DNA of 20,990 bases from Zoogloeaceae bacterium (GCA_031267345.1 JAIRZG010000155.1:1-20990); one strand, 5' to 3'; shown: positions 7,414-15,038, counted from the first letter of the stretch. Notes: a model not told the origin generated them from the sequence alone. Program-made: numbers and translations.

Positions 7414-8826
7414 ATGTCACAAAACAAATGTTCATTTCTGAAAAAGCTCGCCGCCATCGTCGGCTCCGCGCATCTGCTGACGGATCCGGTCGACTTCGCT
7501 CCGGCGCTTACCGACTGGCGTGGACGTTATACCGGCAAGGCGTTGGCGCTGGTCAGGCCCGGCAGCGCGGCAGAGGCGCAGGCCGTTGTTCGCGCCTGTC
7601 TTGCCGCCAACCTGCCGATGCAAGCGCAGGGCGGCAATACCGGACTGGTCGGCGGCGCGACGCCGGACGCCAGCGGCAGGACGCTCCTGATACAAATGTC
7701 GCGCTTGAACCGCATTCGCAATGTGGATGCCGCGAACAACGCGCTGACGGCGGAAGCGGGCTGTTCGCTGCAAGCGGTGCAGGCCGCGGCCATCGCGCGC
7801 AATCGCCTTTTTCCTTTGTCGCTGGCTGCTGAAGGCAGTTGTCAGATTGGCGGCAATCTCGCCGCCAACGCGGGTGGCGTACAGGTGTTGCGCTACGGCG
7901 CGATGCGCGATCTGACCCTGGGATTGGAAGCCGTGTTGCCCAATGGCGACTTGTTTGAAGGTCTGGCTGGTTTGAGAAAAAACAATGTCGGCTATGACCT
8001 CCGGCATTTGTTGATCGGCGCGGAAGGCACGCTGGGTTTGATTACCGCCGCCACGCTGAAACTTTTTCCCCTGCCGGAAGAAAAAGTGACGCTCTGGCTG
8101 GAGGTCGCCTCGCCCGCCGCCGCAGTCGACCTGCTCAACCGGACGCAGGCCGCCTTTGACGCGCAACTCACCGCCTTTGAACTCATCTGCCCCTTGGCGC
8201 TCAAGCTGTTGCAACGCCACTTCCCGCAACTCGCCTTCCCGACGCTGACCGCCCCCTGGCATGTATTGTGTGAATTTTCCGGCAGCCGCGACGATCATTT
8301 GCCGGAAAAAACGGAACACTTCATCGTCGCCGCGCTCGCAAAGCATCTGGCGCAAGACGCGCTGCTGGCGCAGAGCGAAGCGCAACGCAAAGCCTTTTGG
8401 CGCATTCGGGAAAACATTTCCGAAGCGCAGAAAAAGGAAGGCGTCAGCATCAAGCACGACATCGCGCTGCCCGTTTCCCGCATCGACGAATTTTTAACCC
8501 GCGTCATCGCGCCGCTCGCCGCCGCCTTCCCCTGCATTCGTCATACCGCCTTTGGTCATCTGGGCGACGGCAACCTGCATTTCAACCTCTCCATGCCAGA
8601 ACCGGAAGCCAACGCCCGACTGCTGGCGCGGGAGTCGGAAGCCAGCCGCATCGTCTATGATCAGGTTCATGCGCTGGGCGGCAGCATCTCCGCCGAACAT
8701 GGCATAGGCCGCCTCAAACGCGACCTGCTCCCGCGCTACCAATCTCCAACGCGCCTGACCGCCCTGCGCGCCATCAAGCAGGCGCTCGACCCCAAAGGAC
8801 TGATGAATCCGGGCGTGTTGCTGTAG
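7414..8826 (+). CDS. FAD-binding oxidoreductase, GlcD / D-2-hydroxyglutarate dehydrogenase type
   Basis: This 470-aa flavoenzyme has an N-terminal PCMH-type FAD-binding domain and a C-terminal FAD-oxidase domain. It probably oxidises a D-2-hydroxyacid (D-lactate, glycolate or D-2-hydroxyglutarate) to the 2-oxoacid. The FAD pyrophosphate motif is QGGNTGLVGGATPD (residues 72-85), followed by GGNLAANAGGVQVLRYG and GAEGTLGLIT. FGHLGDGNLHFN contains the metal/substrate His residues, EHGIGRLKRD follows, and the end is the typical LDPKGLMNPG. It has no iron-sulfur domain, unlike the large Dld/YdiJ-type fusions. The ribosome site is weak. It has its own promoter and shares a bidirectional terminator with rplY. 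The exact substrate cannot be read from sequence. Confidence 0.9.
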   Translation: MSQNKCSFLKKLAAIVGSAHLLTDPVDFAPALTDWRGRYTGKALALVRPGSAAEAQAVVRACLAANLPMQAQGGNTGLVGGATPDASGRTLLIQMSRLNRIRNVDAANNALTAEAGCSLQAVQAAAIARNRLFPLSLAAEGSCQIGGNLAANAGGVQVLRYGAMRDLTLGLEAVLPNGDLFEGLAGLRKNNVGYDLRHLLIGAEGTLGLITAATLKLFPLPEEKVTLWLEVASPAAAVDLLNRTQAAFDAQLTAFELICPLALKLLQRHFPQLAFPTLTAPWHVLCEFSGSRDDHLPEKTEHFIVAALAKHLAQDALLAQSEAQRKAFWRIRENISEAQKKEGVSIKHDIALPVSRIDEFLTRVIAPLAAAFPCIRHTAFGHLGDGNLHFNLSMPEPEANARLLARESEASRIVYDQVHALGGSISAEHGIGRLKRDLLPRYQSPTRLTALRAIKQALDPKGLMNPGVLL

Positions 8827-8884
8827 CGACGGATATTGGCGTTCAGGGCGCTGGCGCAACGCGCCTTTACATGGCCTGTATAAA

Positions 8885-8915
8885 CAAAAACGCAAGGCTT
8901 TGCCTTGCGTTTTTG
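8885..8915. terminator. Bidirectional intrinsic terminator between flavoprotein gene and rplY
   Basis: A perfect palindrome with 14-bp arms (8885-8898 / 8902-8915) and a TTT loop. The GC core CGCAAGGC/GCCTTGCG is flanked by A5 on one side and T5 on the other, so each strand reads as a stem followed by a U run. It lies between two convergent genes and can stop both. Confidence 0.9.
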
Positions 8916-8927
8916 GCGGACGGAACC

Positions 8928-8950
8928 AGCGCAAAGCGCCACTTTGCGCT
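8928..8950. repeat. Second hairpin in the rplY 3' region
   Basis: AGCGCAAAG (8928-8936) and CTTTGCGCT (8942-8950) form a perfect 9-bp stem with a 5-nt loop, immediately after the rplY stop codon. It has no U run. It may stabilise the rplY message end or assist the adjacent terminator. Confidence 0.6.
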
Positions 8951-8954
8951 GCCC

Positions 8955-9569
8955 TTATGCGGCGGGCGTTTCGGCGACGGCGGCGCTTTCTTCCTCGGCG
9001 GGGCCGCCCTTCTTGGCGATGCAGGAAACGATGGTCGGGTCTTCACCATGCACAATGGCGCTGACGCCTTGCGGCAGGTTCAGGTGCGAGACGTGCAGGC
9101 TGGCTCCGGTTTGCAGGTCTTTCAGATCGACTTCGATGAATTCCGGCAGATCGGCGGGCAGGCAGGAGATTTCCAGTTCGGTGATGACGTGGGCAATCTG
9201 GCCGCCGCCGAGCTTGACGCCGGGGGCGATGTCCTGATTGGTAAAGTGCAGCGGCACCTTCTGGTGCAGCTTCTTTTGGGCGTCGATGCGCTGAAAATCC
9301 ACGTGCAGCACCAGCGGTTTGTAGGCGTGAACCTGAAAATCGCGCAGCAGCGCCTGTGTTTTTTTGCCTTCCACTTCCAGACTGATCAGGGAAGAATGGA
9401 AGGCTTCCTTTTTCAGCGCGAGGTAGAGCGGATTGTGATCGAGTTCGATCACTTCCGGCGGCTGACCCGCGCCATAGATGATGCAGGGAACCTTGCCCGC
9501 GCGACGCAGGCGGCGGCTCGCACTCGTTCCCTGCACGACGCGTTTTTGGGCATTGAGAAGAAATTGCAT
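8955..9569 (-). CDS. rplY: 50S ribosomal protein L25, long Ctc form
   Basis: L25 binds 5S rRNA in the large ribosomal subunit. The 204-aa start (MQFLLNAQKRV) is chosen over a longer open frame because the conserved N-terminus begins here and GGAG sits 5 nt upstream. The N-terminal ~95 residues form the L25 domain (SASRRLRRAGKVPCIIYG, RDFQVHAYKPLVLHVDFQRI). They are followed by the C-terminal beta domain of the Ctc/TL5 form and an acidic Ala/Glu tail. It lies 52 bp after prs on the same strand, the standard proteobacterial prs-rplY order. The usual next gene, pth, is absent here. Confidence 0.95.
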   Translation of the reverse strand: MQFLLNAQKRVVQGTSASRRLRRAGKVPCIIYGAGQPPEVIELDHNPLYLALKKEAFHSSLISLEVEGKKTQALLRDFQVHAYKPLVLHVDFQRIDAQKKLHQKVPLHFTNQDIAPGVKLGGGQIAHVITELEISCLPADLPEFIEVDLKDLQTGASLHVSHLNLPQGVSAIVHGEDPTIVSCIAKKGGPAEEESAAVAETPAA

Positions 9570-9621
9570 GATGACTCCATGATAAAAACCGACCCGCGAC
9601 CAGGCCGGAGGGTTGAAAAAA

Positions 9622-10572
9622 CTATTCGATGAACAGCGAGGAAACGGAATCGTCGCTGCTGATGCGGCGTATGGTTTCCGCCAGGACTGGCGCAACGGAA
9701 AGCTGGCGAATGCGCGGACAATCCCGCGCCGCCGCCTGCAAGGGAATGGTGTCGGTAACGACCAGCGCGTCCAGATCTGAACCGCCCACACGCTCCACCG
9801 CGCCACCGGACAACACCGGATGCGTACAGTAGGCGATCACCTTTTTCGCGCCGCTGGCTTTCAATGCCGTCGCCGCCTTGCAGAGCGTGCCGGCGGTATC
9901 CACCATGTCATCCATGATGACGCAGGTGCGGCCTTCCACGTCGCCGATGATATTCATCACTTCCACCACATTGGCCTTGGGACGGCGTTTGTCGATAATC
10001 GCCAGATCGCATTCCAGCCGCTTGGCCAGCGATCTGGCGCGAATGACGCCGCCGTGGTCGGGCGAGACCACCAGCGGATTTTCATAGCGTCGCTTTTTGA
10101 TGTCTTCCAGCAAAATGGGCAGCGCGTAGATGTTATCCACGGGAATGTTGAAAAAGCCCTGAATCTGCTCGGCGTGTAAATCCATGGTCAGCACCCGATC
10201 GATGCCGGAGACCATCAGCATGTTGGCGACCAGCTTGGCGGCGATGGAAACGCGCGAGGAACGCGGGCGTCTGTCTTGTCGGGCGTAGCCGAAATAGGGG
10301 ATGGCGGCGGTGATGCGTCCGGCGGAGGCGCGCTTCAAGGCATCGACCATCAGCAGGATTTCCATCAGGTGATCATTGGTCGGCGCCGAGGTGGATTGCA
10401 GGATGAAGACATCGCGCCCGCGCACGTGTTCCCGGATTTCCACATTGATTTCGCCATCGGAAAAACGGCCTACATAAGCCTGCCCCGGCCTGACGCCAAG
10501 CGCCGTCGCCACATCGACCGCCAGGCTGGCGTTAGCGTTACCGCTGAAAATCATCAGATTGTCATAAGGCAT
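9622..10572 (-). CDS. prs: Ribose-phosphate pyrophosphokinase (PRPP synthetase)
   Basis: Prs makes PRPP from ribose 5-phosphate and ATP, feeding purine, pyrimidine, NAD, histidine and tryptophan synthesis (PRPP is the TrpD substrate). The 316-aa length is typical for class I. Visible motifs are FSDGEINVEI, the ATP loop FGYARQDRR, the DLHAEQIQGFF segment, the flexible KRRP loop, and the PRPP-binding loop VIMDDMVDTAGTL. The usual VVSPD(V/I)GG reads VVSPDHGG here, a rare-looking substitution beside the active site. AGGGGA lies about 7 nt before the ATG. It sits 87 bp downstream of tRNA-Gln and may be partly transcribed from the tRNA promoter. Confidence 0.97.
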   Translation of the reverse strand: MPYDNLMIFSGNANASLAVDVATALGVRPGQAYVGRFSDGEINVEIREHVRGRDVFILQSTSAPTNDHLMEILLMVDALKRASAGRITAAIPYFGYARQDRRPRSSRVSIAAKLVANMLMVSGIDRVLTMDLHAEQIQGFFNIPVDNIYALPILLEDIKKRRYENPLVVSPDHGGVIRARSLAKRLECDLAIIDKRRPKANVVEVMNIIGDVEGRTCVIMDDMVDTAGTLCKAATALKASGAKKVIAYCTHPVLSGGAVERVGGSDLDALVVTDTIPLQAAARDCPRIRQLSVAPVLAETIRRISSDDSVSSLFIE

Positions 10573-10615
10573 CGTTTATCCCCTGCGAATACGGTTTATC
10601 CGCCAAAAACGATTT

Positions 10616-10648
10616 CGGGCAGACGGATGAACTCGCCCGGCCTGCCCG
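10616..10648 (-). other. Hairpin between tRNA-Gln and prs
   Basis: CGGGCAG (10616-10622) and CTGCCCG (10642-10648) can form a 7-bp stem with a 19-nt loop. On the minus strand it is followed by AAATCGTTTTTGG. It lies just past the tRNA 3' end and could be a leaky terminator or a processing signal separating the tRNA from the prs message. Confidence 0.35.
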
Positions 10649-10659
10649 ATGAATTGGTG

Positions 10660-10736
10660 TGGCTGGGGAAGAAGGATTCGAACCTTCGAATGCCGGAATC
10701 AAAATCCGGTGCCTTAACCAGCTTGGCGACTCCCCA
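10660..10736 (-). tRNA. tRNA-Gln(UUG)
   Basis: The cloverleaf reads from 10736 down to 10660, with an encoded CCA tail. The acceptor TGGGGAG pairs with TTCCCCA (one G-U), with discriminator G. The anticodon stem CCGGA/TCCGG encloses loop TTTTGAT with anticodon TTG (UUG), which decodes CAA/CAG. The T arm is GAAGG-TTCGAAT-CCTTC. It closely resembles E. coli tRNA-Gln. The UUG wobble uridine is a typical target of the MnmE/MnmG/MnmC pathway, and mnmC is in this window. Confidence 0.97.
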
Positions 10737-10776
10737 ACAGCCTGTTCTTGCAGTCGCCCGCAGAAACAAGGCGCGC

Positions 10777-10782
10777 ATTATA
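10777..10782 (-). promoter_or_regulatory. -10 element of the tRNA-Gln(-prs) promoter
   Basis: On the minus strand a perfect TATAAT lies about 40 bp upstream of the tRNA 5' end and is followed by GC-rich GCGCGCC, a discriminator typical of stable-RNA promoters. The -35 is weak (TTGCGG at a 15-bp spacing). Confidence 0.6.
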
Positions 10783-10923
10783 CAGGAAATCGATAATCCG
10801 CAAACAGCGTTACCGAATCCGCCAGACGCGCCAACAAGACCGGAACACGGCAGCGGCGGCGCTTGTGTTATCCTTCCTGTTCGCAATCCCTTTTGTCCCC
10901 CCGTCTTCCATCCCCTGATCGCG

Positions 10924-11223
10924 ATGTCCGAACTTCATTCCTTCATTATTGTGGGCGTCACGACCCAAGGCAAAAAATTCCGTCCCGGCGACTGGGCGGA
11001 TCGGCTCTCCGGCATTCTTTCCGCTTTTGGCGCCACAAAAAAAACGCGCTACTCATCCTACGCCAGCCCCGGCGAATACGGGGACGAAAAAGCGGTCTAT
11101 GTCGACGGCGCGCTCCGTCAACTGGATCCTGCCGCCTACGCCTTCCTGCTCAACTTCGCGCAGGATAACAACCTGCAAATCATCAACAGCGTCTGCCCCG
11201 TTCCGCCCAGACCGCAAGCCTGA
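10924..11223 (+). CDS. DUF3579 family protein
   Basis: This small 99-aa cytosolic protein matches the DUF3579 pattern common in betaproteobacteria. Its features are an N-terminal FIIVGVTTQGKKFRPGDWAD, a central VDGALRQLDPAAYAFLLNFA and a terminal NNLQIINSVC. The family's function is not established to my knowledge. It has no signal peptide or membrane segment. No good Shine-Dalgarno site precedes the ATG, so the start rests on alignment with remembered family members. It diverges from tRNA-Gln and ends before a strong intrinsic terminator, so it appears to be monocistronic. Confidence 0.82.
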   Translation: MSELHSFIIVGVTTQGKKFRPGDWADRLSGILSAFGATKKTRYSSYASPGEYGDEKAVYVDGALRQLDPAAYAFLLNFAQDNNLQIINSVCPVPPRPQA

Positions 11224-11404
11224 ATCTGTCGACACGCGCCTGCTGCGGTCAGCAACGGTTACACAATCCGCACAGCAAGATCATGGAAGCAAATCGCCGT
11301 TGCCGTTACCCTGCATTTGTCGCAAGCAACGCCCCAACCCCAATCGCTTCATGGGCAGACCCCAGACCCTTTGTTGTTTTATCGCTTGCTCCGCCCCTCC
11401 CTGA

Positions 11405-11432
11405 CCCTGGCTTCACCGCCGGGGTTTTTTTT
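11405..11432 (+). terminator. Intrinsic terminator region after the DUF3579 gene
   Basis: CCCTGGC (11405-11411) pairs with GCCGGGG (11418-11424) through seven pairs including one G-U, with loop TTCACC, followed by eight T residues. It lies 180 bp after the DUF3579 stop. The intervening 11224-11404 holds no convincing gene. Confidence 0.85.
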
Positions 11433-11443
11433 GGGTGGGTGGG

Positions 11444-11914
11444 TCAGGCGGCGTTACCGGGATCGATGACGCGGCGTCTGTTTTCCGCTTCCCTGCGGTT
11501 GACGCAGTCGGGTTTGGCGCAGCGCACGTAGAGGTAGAGGGCGTGTTCCACGATTTCAAAGCCGCGCTCGGCGGCGACCTTTTTTTGCAGGCGTTCGATC
11601 TCCTCGTCGTGGAATTCCGCCACGTAACCGCAATCAACGCACACCAGATGGTCGTGGTGCATCCCTTCGTTGATTTCAAAGGAGGCTTTGCCCGACTCGA
11701 AAAAATGACGTTCCAGCAATCCCGCCTGTTCAAACTGGGTCAGCACCCGGTAGACGGTCGCCAGACCGATGTTCACTCCTTCCGCCAGCAGCAGACGGTA
11801 GACATCCTCCGCGCCCAGATGACGAACCTGGCTTTTTTCAAAAAGTTCAAGAATCTTCAGACGGGGAAGCGTGGCCTTAAGCCCCATTTCCCGCAGGTTG
11901 TGAGAATTCGACAT
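11444..11914 (-). CDS. fur: Ferric uptake regulator Fur
   Basis: Fur is a dimeric Fe(II)-dependent repressor of iron uptake genes. The 156-aa start (MSNSHNLREMGLKATLPR) has AGGA 7 nt upstream. The winged-helix N-terminus carries the recognition helix GLATVYRVLTQFEQAGLL (residues 50-67). The metal sites are HHDH (86-89), with CVDC (Cys92, Cys95) and the second pair Cys132/Cys137, consistent with the structural Zn site. The gene diverges from bamE, the usual betaproteobacterial arrangement. I see no clear Fur box in the 109-bp gap, so autoregulation is not evident. Confidence 0.95.
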   Translation of the reverse strand: MSNSHNLREMGLKATLPRLKILELFEKSQVRHLGAEDVYRLLLAEGVNIGLATVYRVLTQFEQAGLLERHFFESGKASFEINEGMHHDHLVCVDCGYVAEFHDEEIERLQKKVAAERGFEIVEHALYLYVRCAKPDCVNRREAENRRRVIDPGNAA

Positions 11915-11980
11915 GATGTTTCCTGTAAGAAAGGCGTATCGTTTGTGTTGCGCCAAAGCGTCGGAAGCGGAATTTCCGGC

Positions 11981-11986
11981 TATGAT
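11981..11986 (+). promoter_or_regulatory. Candidate -10 for bamE
   Basis: TATGAT lies 37 bp upstream of the bamE ATG in the fur/bamE gap. I find no good -35 at 16-18 bp spacing, so the call is weak. The same bases contain an in-frame upstream ATG (11982) that I rejected as the bamE start. Confidence 0.35.
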
Positions 11987-12023
11987 ACGGAACTTGCTCA
12001 ACCTTTCAAAATTTCTGTTCTTC

Positions 12024-12506
12024 ATGGCCTCTAGATTTTTCCCCGTTTTTACCCTGATCGGCATACTGCTGGGCGCAAGCGCCTGTGCCCGCATCCCGCC
12101 CCTCGTGAATGAATATCGCATCGATGTGCAGCAAGGCAACGTACTGACGCAGGAAATGACCTCGCAACTGCGCCCCGGTCTCACCCGCGACCAGGTGCGT
12201 TTCATTCTGGGCACGCCTTTGCTGACCGATGTGTTCCACGCCGATCGCTGGGATTACCTGTTCCGTCTGGAAGAAGGCAGGACGGGCGTCGTGACGACCC
12301 GCGCGCTGACGGTGTTTTTTGGCGCGGACGATCTGCTGGAGCGCGTGACGGGCGATGTGGAAATCGGCACGGTCGCCGAACTGACCGCGCCGGTCGCGCC
12401 GACCCAGGTGGTGGATCTGGGCAGCGTCGCGCCCGGCGAACAAGCCTTGCCGCCGGAAGACGAACCCGGCTTCTGGGGGCGCCTGTGGCAAAGTCTGCGT
12501 TGGTAA
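12024..12506 (+). CDS. bamE: Outer membrane assembly lipoprotein BamE (SmpA/OmlA)
   Basis: BamE is a lipoprotein subunit of the BAM complex, which inserts beta-barrel proteins into the outer membrane. The 160-aa start (MASRFFPVFTLIG) gives a lipoprotein signal with lipobox ASAC and lipidated Cys21. The SmpA/OmlA domain is recognisable in QGNVLTQEMTSQLRPGLTRD, QVRFILGTPLLTDVFHADRW and DYLF. The tail from about residue 120 is a Pro/Glu/Val-rich extension ending GFWGRLWQSLRW. The reading frame stays open upstream to 11913, but the extension lacks sense and would disrupt the signal peptide. It diverges from fur and lies 38 bp before dapB, a conserved betaproteobacterial cluster. Confidence 0.93.
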   Translation: MASRFFPVFTLIGILLGASACARIPPLVNEYRIDVQQGNVLTQEMTSQLRPGLTRDQVRFILGTPLLTDVFHADRWDYLFRLEEGRTGVVTTRALTVFFGADDLLERVTGDVEIGTVAELTAPVAPTQVVDLGSVAPGEQALPPEDEPGFWGRLWQSLRW

Positions 12507-12544
12507 CGTAACGCCCGCCATTGAAACAAACAAGGAAAAATCTG

Positions 12545-13345
12545 ATGTCGGACAAAATCGCAATTGTCGGCGCCTCCGGTCGCATGGGACGGACGCTGAT
12601 CGAAGCCGTCCTGAAAGACGCCAACGCCACGCTTGCCGCCGCTGTCGACCAGCCCGGCAGCGCCGCCATCGGGCGCGACGCCGCTGAACTGGCGGGACTT
12701 CCGCCTTGCGGCGTGAAGGTTGGCGAACGCCTGGATCTGGCGGGTTGCGATTGCCTGATTGATTTCACCCGTCCCGAAGGCGCATTGCATCATCTCGCGC
12801 GGTGCGAAAGCGCAGGTGTGGCGCTGGTCATCGGCACGACCGGGTTTGACGCGGCGGGCAAGACGCGCATTCAGGAGGCCGCCCGACGCATTCCCATTGT
12901 TTTCGCGCCCAACATGGCGGTCGGCGTCAATCTGGTGTTCAAACTGCTGGATACGGCGGCGCGCATCCTTGGTTCGGGCTATGACGTGGAAATTGTTGAG
13001 GCGCACCACCGCATGAAAATCGACGCGCCTTCCGGCACGGCCTTGCGGATGGGCGAGGTAGTGGCGGCGGCGCTGGGGCGCAAGCTGGCGGATTGCGCGA
13101 TTTATGGACGCGAAGGCCACACCGGCGAACGCTGCAGCCAAACCATCGGCTTTGCCACCGTGCGCGGCGGCGATATTGTTGGCGATCACACGGTGCTGTT
13201 CTGTGGCCCGGGCGAACGGGTGGAAATCGCGCACCGCGCGGGTAGCCGTATGCCCTACGCGCTGGGCAGTCTGCGCGCGGCGCGTTTTCTCGCCGGACAT
13301 GAAGCCGGACTCTTTGACATGCAGGATGTGCTGGGCTTGCGCTGA
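12545..13345 (+). CDS. dapB: 4-hydroxy-tetrahydrodipicolinate reductase DapB
   Basis: DapB reduces 4-hydroxy-tetrahydrodipicolinate with NAD(P)H in the lysine/diaminopimelate pathway and so supplies peptidoglycan precursors. The 266-aa start (MSDKIAIVGASGRMGR) has AAGGA upstream and the canonical cofactor motif at once. GTTGF (98-102), the catalytic EAHHRMK (His154, His155, Lys158) and DAPSGTA (160-166) are intact, and LFDMQDVLGLR is the typical C-terminus. The frame extends 8 codons further upstream without family support. It follows bamE by 38 bp and is probably co-transcribed with it. Confidence 0.97.
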   Translation: MSDKIAIVGASGRMGRTLIEAVLKDANATLAAAVDQPGSAAIGRDAAELAGLPPCGVKVGERLDLAGCDCLIDFTRPEGALHHLARCESAGVALVIGTTGFDAAGKTRIQEAARRIPIVFAPNMAVGVNLVFKLLDTAARILGSGYDVEIVEAHHRMKIDAPSGTALRMGEVVAAALGRKLADCAIYGREGHTGERCSQTIGFATVRGGDIVGDHTVLFCGPGERVEIAHRAGSRMPYALGSLRAARFLAGHEAGLFDMQDVLGLR

Positions 13346-13548
13346 AAGGGTGTAGGCAAAATGCCGCGTTCAACGCACAGGCGCAGGGTCATTGCATGAA
13401 TGCCAGGGGAAGTTCCCTGCAAGGCGTTCCCGGCGCGCAAAAGACGCCCGATGGATTGTGCGGTGCAAAAAATTACAGCAGGAAAACGGGTTTTCTGGTA
13501 AGTTGCGCGCTTTACCAACCACTTGATCTTTGAGGAAAGGATAAGTCA

Positions 13549-14292
13549 ATGACACAACGTGTTGCCCTCGTAACGGGCGCTATGGGCGGTCTGGGAACCG
13601 CAATTTGTCAAGCCCTGGCGAAAGCCGGGCACAAGGTGGTCGCCGCCTACCATCCCGAATTCGACAAAAAAGAGGAATGGCTGAAGGAACAGGAAGCCGC
13701 CGGTTTCAAGGGCTTCATCGCCGTTCCCGGCGACGTGGCCGACTTCGCCTCCGTGCAGGCGATGGCAGCGGAAGCCGAGCAGAAGGCCGGTCCCATTGAC
13801 ATTCTGGTGAACAACGCCGGCATCACCCGCGACAAGATGTTTGCGCGCATGGAAAAGGATCAATGGGACGCAGTGATCAGCACCAACCTTTCCAGCCTGT
13901 TCAACGTCACCAAGCAGGTTTCCGCCAAAATGGCCGAACGCGGATGGGGACGCATCATCAACATTTCTTCCGTCAATGGCGTCAAGGGTCAGGCGGGCCA
14001 GACCAACTACTCCGCCGCCAAGGCGGGCGTGATCGGCTTCACCAAGGCGCTGGCGCAGGAACTCGCCGCCAAGGGCGTGACGGTCAACGCCATCGCCCCC
14101 GGCTATGTCGCCACCAAGATGGTGACCGCCATCCGTGAAGACATCCTGAAGGGCATTATTGATTCCGTACCCATGAAGCGTCTCGCCAAGCCGGAAGAAG
14201 TCGGTTTTGCCGTGACCTTCCTCGCGGATGAACTCTCCGGCTTCACCACCGGCGCGACCCTGAACATGAATGGCGGCCTGCACTACCAATAA
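13549..14292 (+). CDS. phaB: Acetoacetyl-CoA reductase PhaB
   Basis: This NADPH-dependent SDR reduces acetoacetyl-CoA to (R)-3-hydroxybutyryl-CoA, the monomer for polyhydroxybutyrate. At 247 aa it is standard PhaB length. The cofactor motif TGAMGGLG (residues 9-16), NNAG (88-91), Ser140, and Tyr154-x3-Lys158 are present. The stretch NISSVNGVKGQAGQTNYSAA strongly favours PhaB over the related fatty-acid reductase FabG. AAGGA lies 7 nt upstream of the ATG. The ~200 bp before it carry no gene that I can support. Its neighbour is phaR; phaC and phaA are not in the window. Confidence 0.93.
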   Translation: MTQRVALVTGAMGGLGTAICQALAKAGHKVVAAYHPEFDKKEEWLKEQEAAGFKGFIAVPGDVADFASVQAMAAEAEQKAGPIDILVNNAGITRDKMFARMEKDQWDAVISTNLSSLFNVTKQVSAKMAERGWGRIINISSVNGVKGQAGQTNYSAAKAGVIGFTKALAQELAAKGVTVNAIAPGYVATKMVTAIREDILKGIIDSVPMKRLAKPEEVGFAVTFLADELSGFTTGATLNMNGGLHYQ

Positions 14293-14331
14293 GCGCTTGT
14301 CTGCCTGTTGCATTTGGGTCTGTCCAAAAAG

Positions 14332-14362
14332 CCCGGCCTGGTTTCGCCAGTCCGGGTTTTTT
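14332..14362 (+). terminator. Intrinsic terminator after phaB
   Basis: CCCGGCCTGG (14332-14341) pairs with CCAGTCCGGG (14347-14356) with a single C/T mismatch and loop TTTCG, followed by six T residues. It separates the phaB transcript from the phaR promoter. Confidence 0.9.
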
Positions 14363-14372
14363 ACGCCTGGCT

Positions 14373-14378
14373 TATAAT
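14373..14378 (+). promoter_or_regulatory. -10 element of phaR
   Basis: A perfect TATAAT lies 33 bp before the phaR ATG and 10 bp after the phaB terminator. No convincing -35 is seen, because that space is occupied by the terminator hairpin. PhaR is known in other bacteria to repress its own gene; its binding site cannot be identified here. Confidence 0.55.
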
Positions 14379-14411
14379 GCTGCACCGCACACAAATTATG
14401 GAGCAAACCCG

Positions 14412-14957
14412 ATGACAGAAGAAATCCGGCAAATCAAGAAATACCCCAACCGTCGTCTCTACGACACCCTGACCAGCAGCTACATTACCTTGAGCGATGT
14501 CAAGGAACTGGTATTGCACTATGACCACTTCAAGGTGGTCGACGCCAAAAGCGGCGAAGACCTGACGCGCAGCATCCTGTTGCAGGTTCTGCTGGAAGAG
14601 GAAAGCGGCGGCGTGCCGATTTTTTCCAGCGAACTGTTGAGCCTGATGATCCGTCTGTACGGCAACGCCATGCGCGGCGTACTGGGCAAATATCTGGAAA
14701 ACAACATCCACAGCTTTGTTGATTTTCAGCACAAATTGCAGGAACAATCCCATTCCATGTTTGGCGAAAACCCGCCCGCGCAAATGCCGCCGGACTTCTG
14801 GGCGCAGTTCATCAACCTCCAGCAACCCGCCATGCAGAGCATGATGTCGGCCTACATGGATCAAAGCCAGAAGATGTTTCAGCAAATGCAGGATCAAATC
14901 CGGAATCAGGCGCGTCACATGCTCTCCGGCATCAATTACGCGGAAAACGAAAACTGA
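14412..14957 (+). CDS. phaR: Polyhydroxyalkanoate synthesis repressor PhaR
   Basis: PhaR is a DNA- and PHB-granule-binding regulator that represses phasin (phaP) and often its own gene until polymer accumulates. The 181-aa protein begins with the diagnostic IKKYPNRRLYDTLTSSYITL, the N-terminal PHB-accumulation regulatory domain that binds DNA. The region at 50-110 has the second domain (LLQVLLEEESGG, ELLSLMIRLYG). The C-terminal third is Gln/Met-rich and amphipathic (MDQSQKMFQQMQDQIRNQ), suitable for polymer binding. GGAG lies 8 nt before the ATG. It has its own -10 after the phaB terminator. Confidence 0.95.
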   Translation: MTEEIRQIKKYPNRRLYDTLTSSYITLSDVKELVLHYDHFKVVDAKSGEDLTRSILLQVLLEEESGGVPIFSSELLSLMIRLYGNAMRGVLGKYLENNIHSFVDFQHKLQEQSHSMFGENPPAQMPPDFWAQFINLQQPAMQSMMSAYMDQSQKMFQQMQDQIRNQARHMLSGINYAENEN

Positions 14958-15038
14958 CGCGCGGCCCTGGGGAGAACCCGGGCTGACGCGCATCATGACG
15001 CGTCGCCTCCTTCCGAACGCGTGGAAACGCAAGGGTAT

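Noticed and set aside
7432..8457. 341-codon minus-strand frame opposite the flavoprotein gene
   Set aside because: It lies wholly within a well-supported FAD oxidoreductase. The antisense translation is Gln/Arg-rich and low in family-like features.
11283..11531. 82-codon plus-strand frame between the DUF3579 gene and fur
   Set aside because: It runs through the intrinsic terminator at 11405-11432 and into fur, has no ribosome site, and shows no recognisable domain.
11915..12023. Fur box in the fur/bamE intergenic region
   Set aside because: No sequence resembling GATAATGATTATC-type repeats is present.
13546..14406. 286-codon minus-strand frame opposite phaB
   Set aside because: PhaB motifs are unambiguous on the plus strand; the opposite frame is Gly/His-rich shadow sequence.
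14964..14990. GC-rich hairpin (GCCC-GGG / CCC-GGGC) after phaR as an intrinsic terminator
   Set aside because: It can fold but has no T run. It may be a Rho-dependent end or a chance stem, so it was not listed as a terminator.
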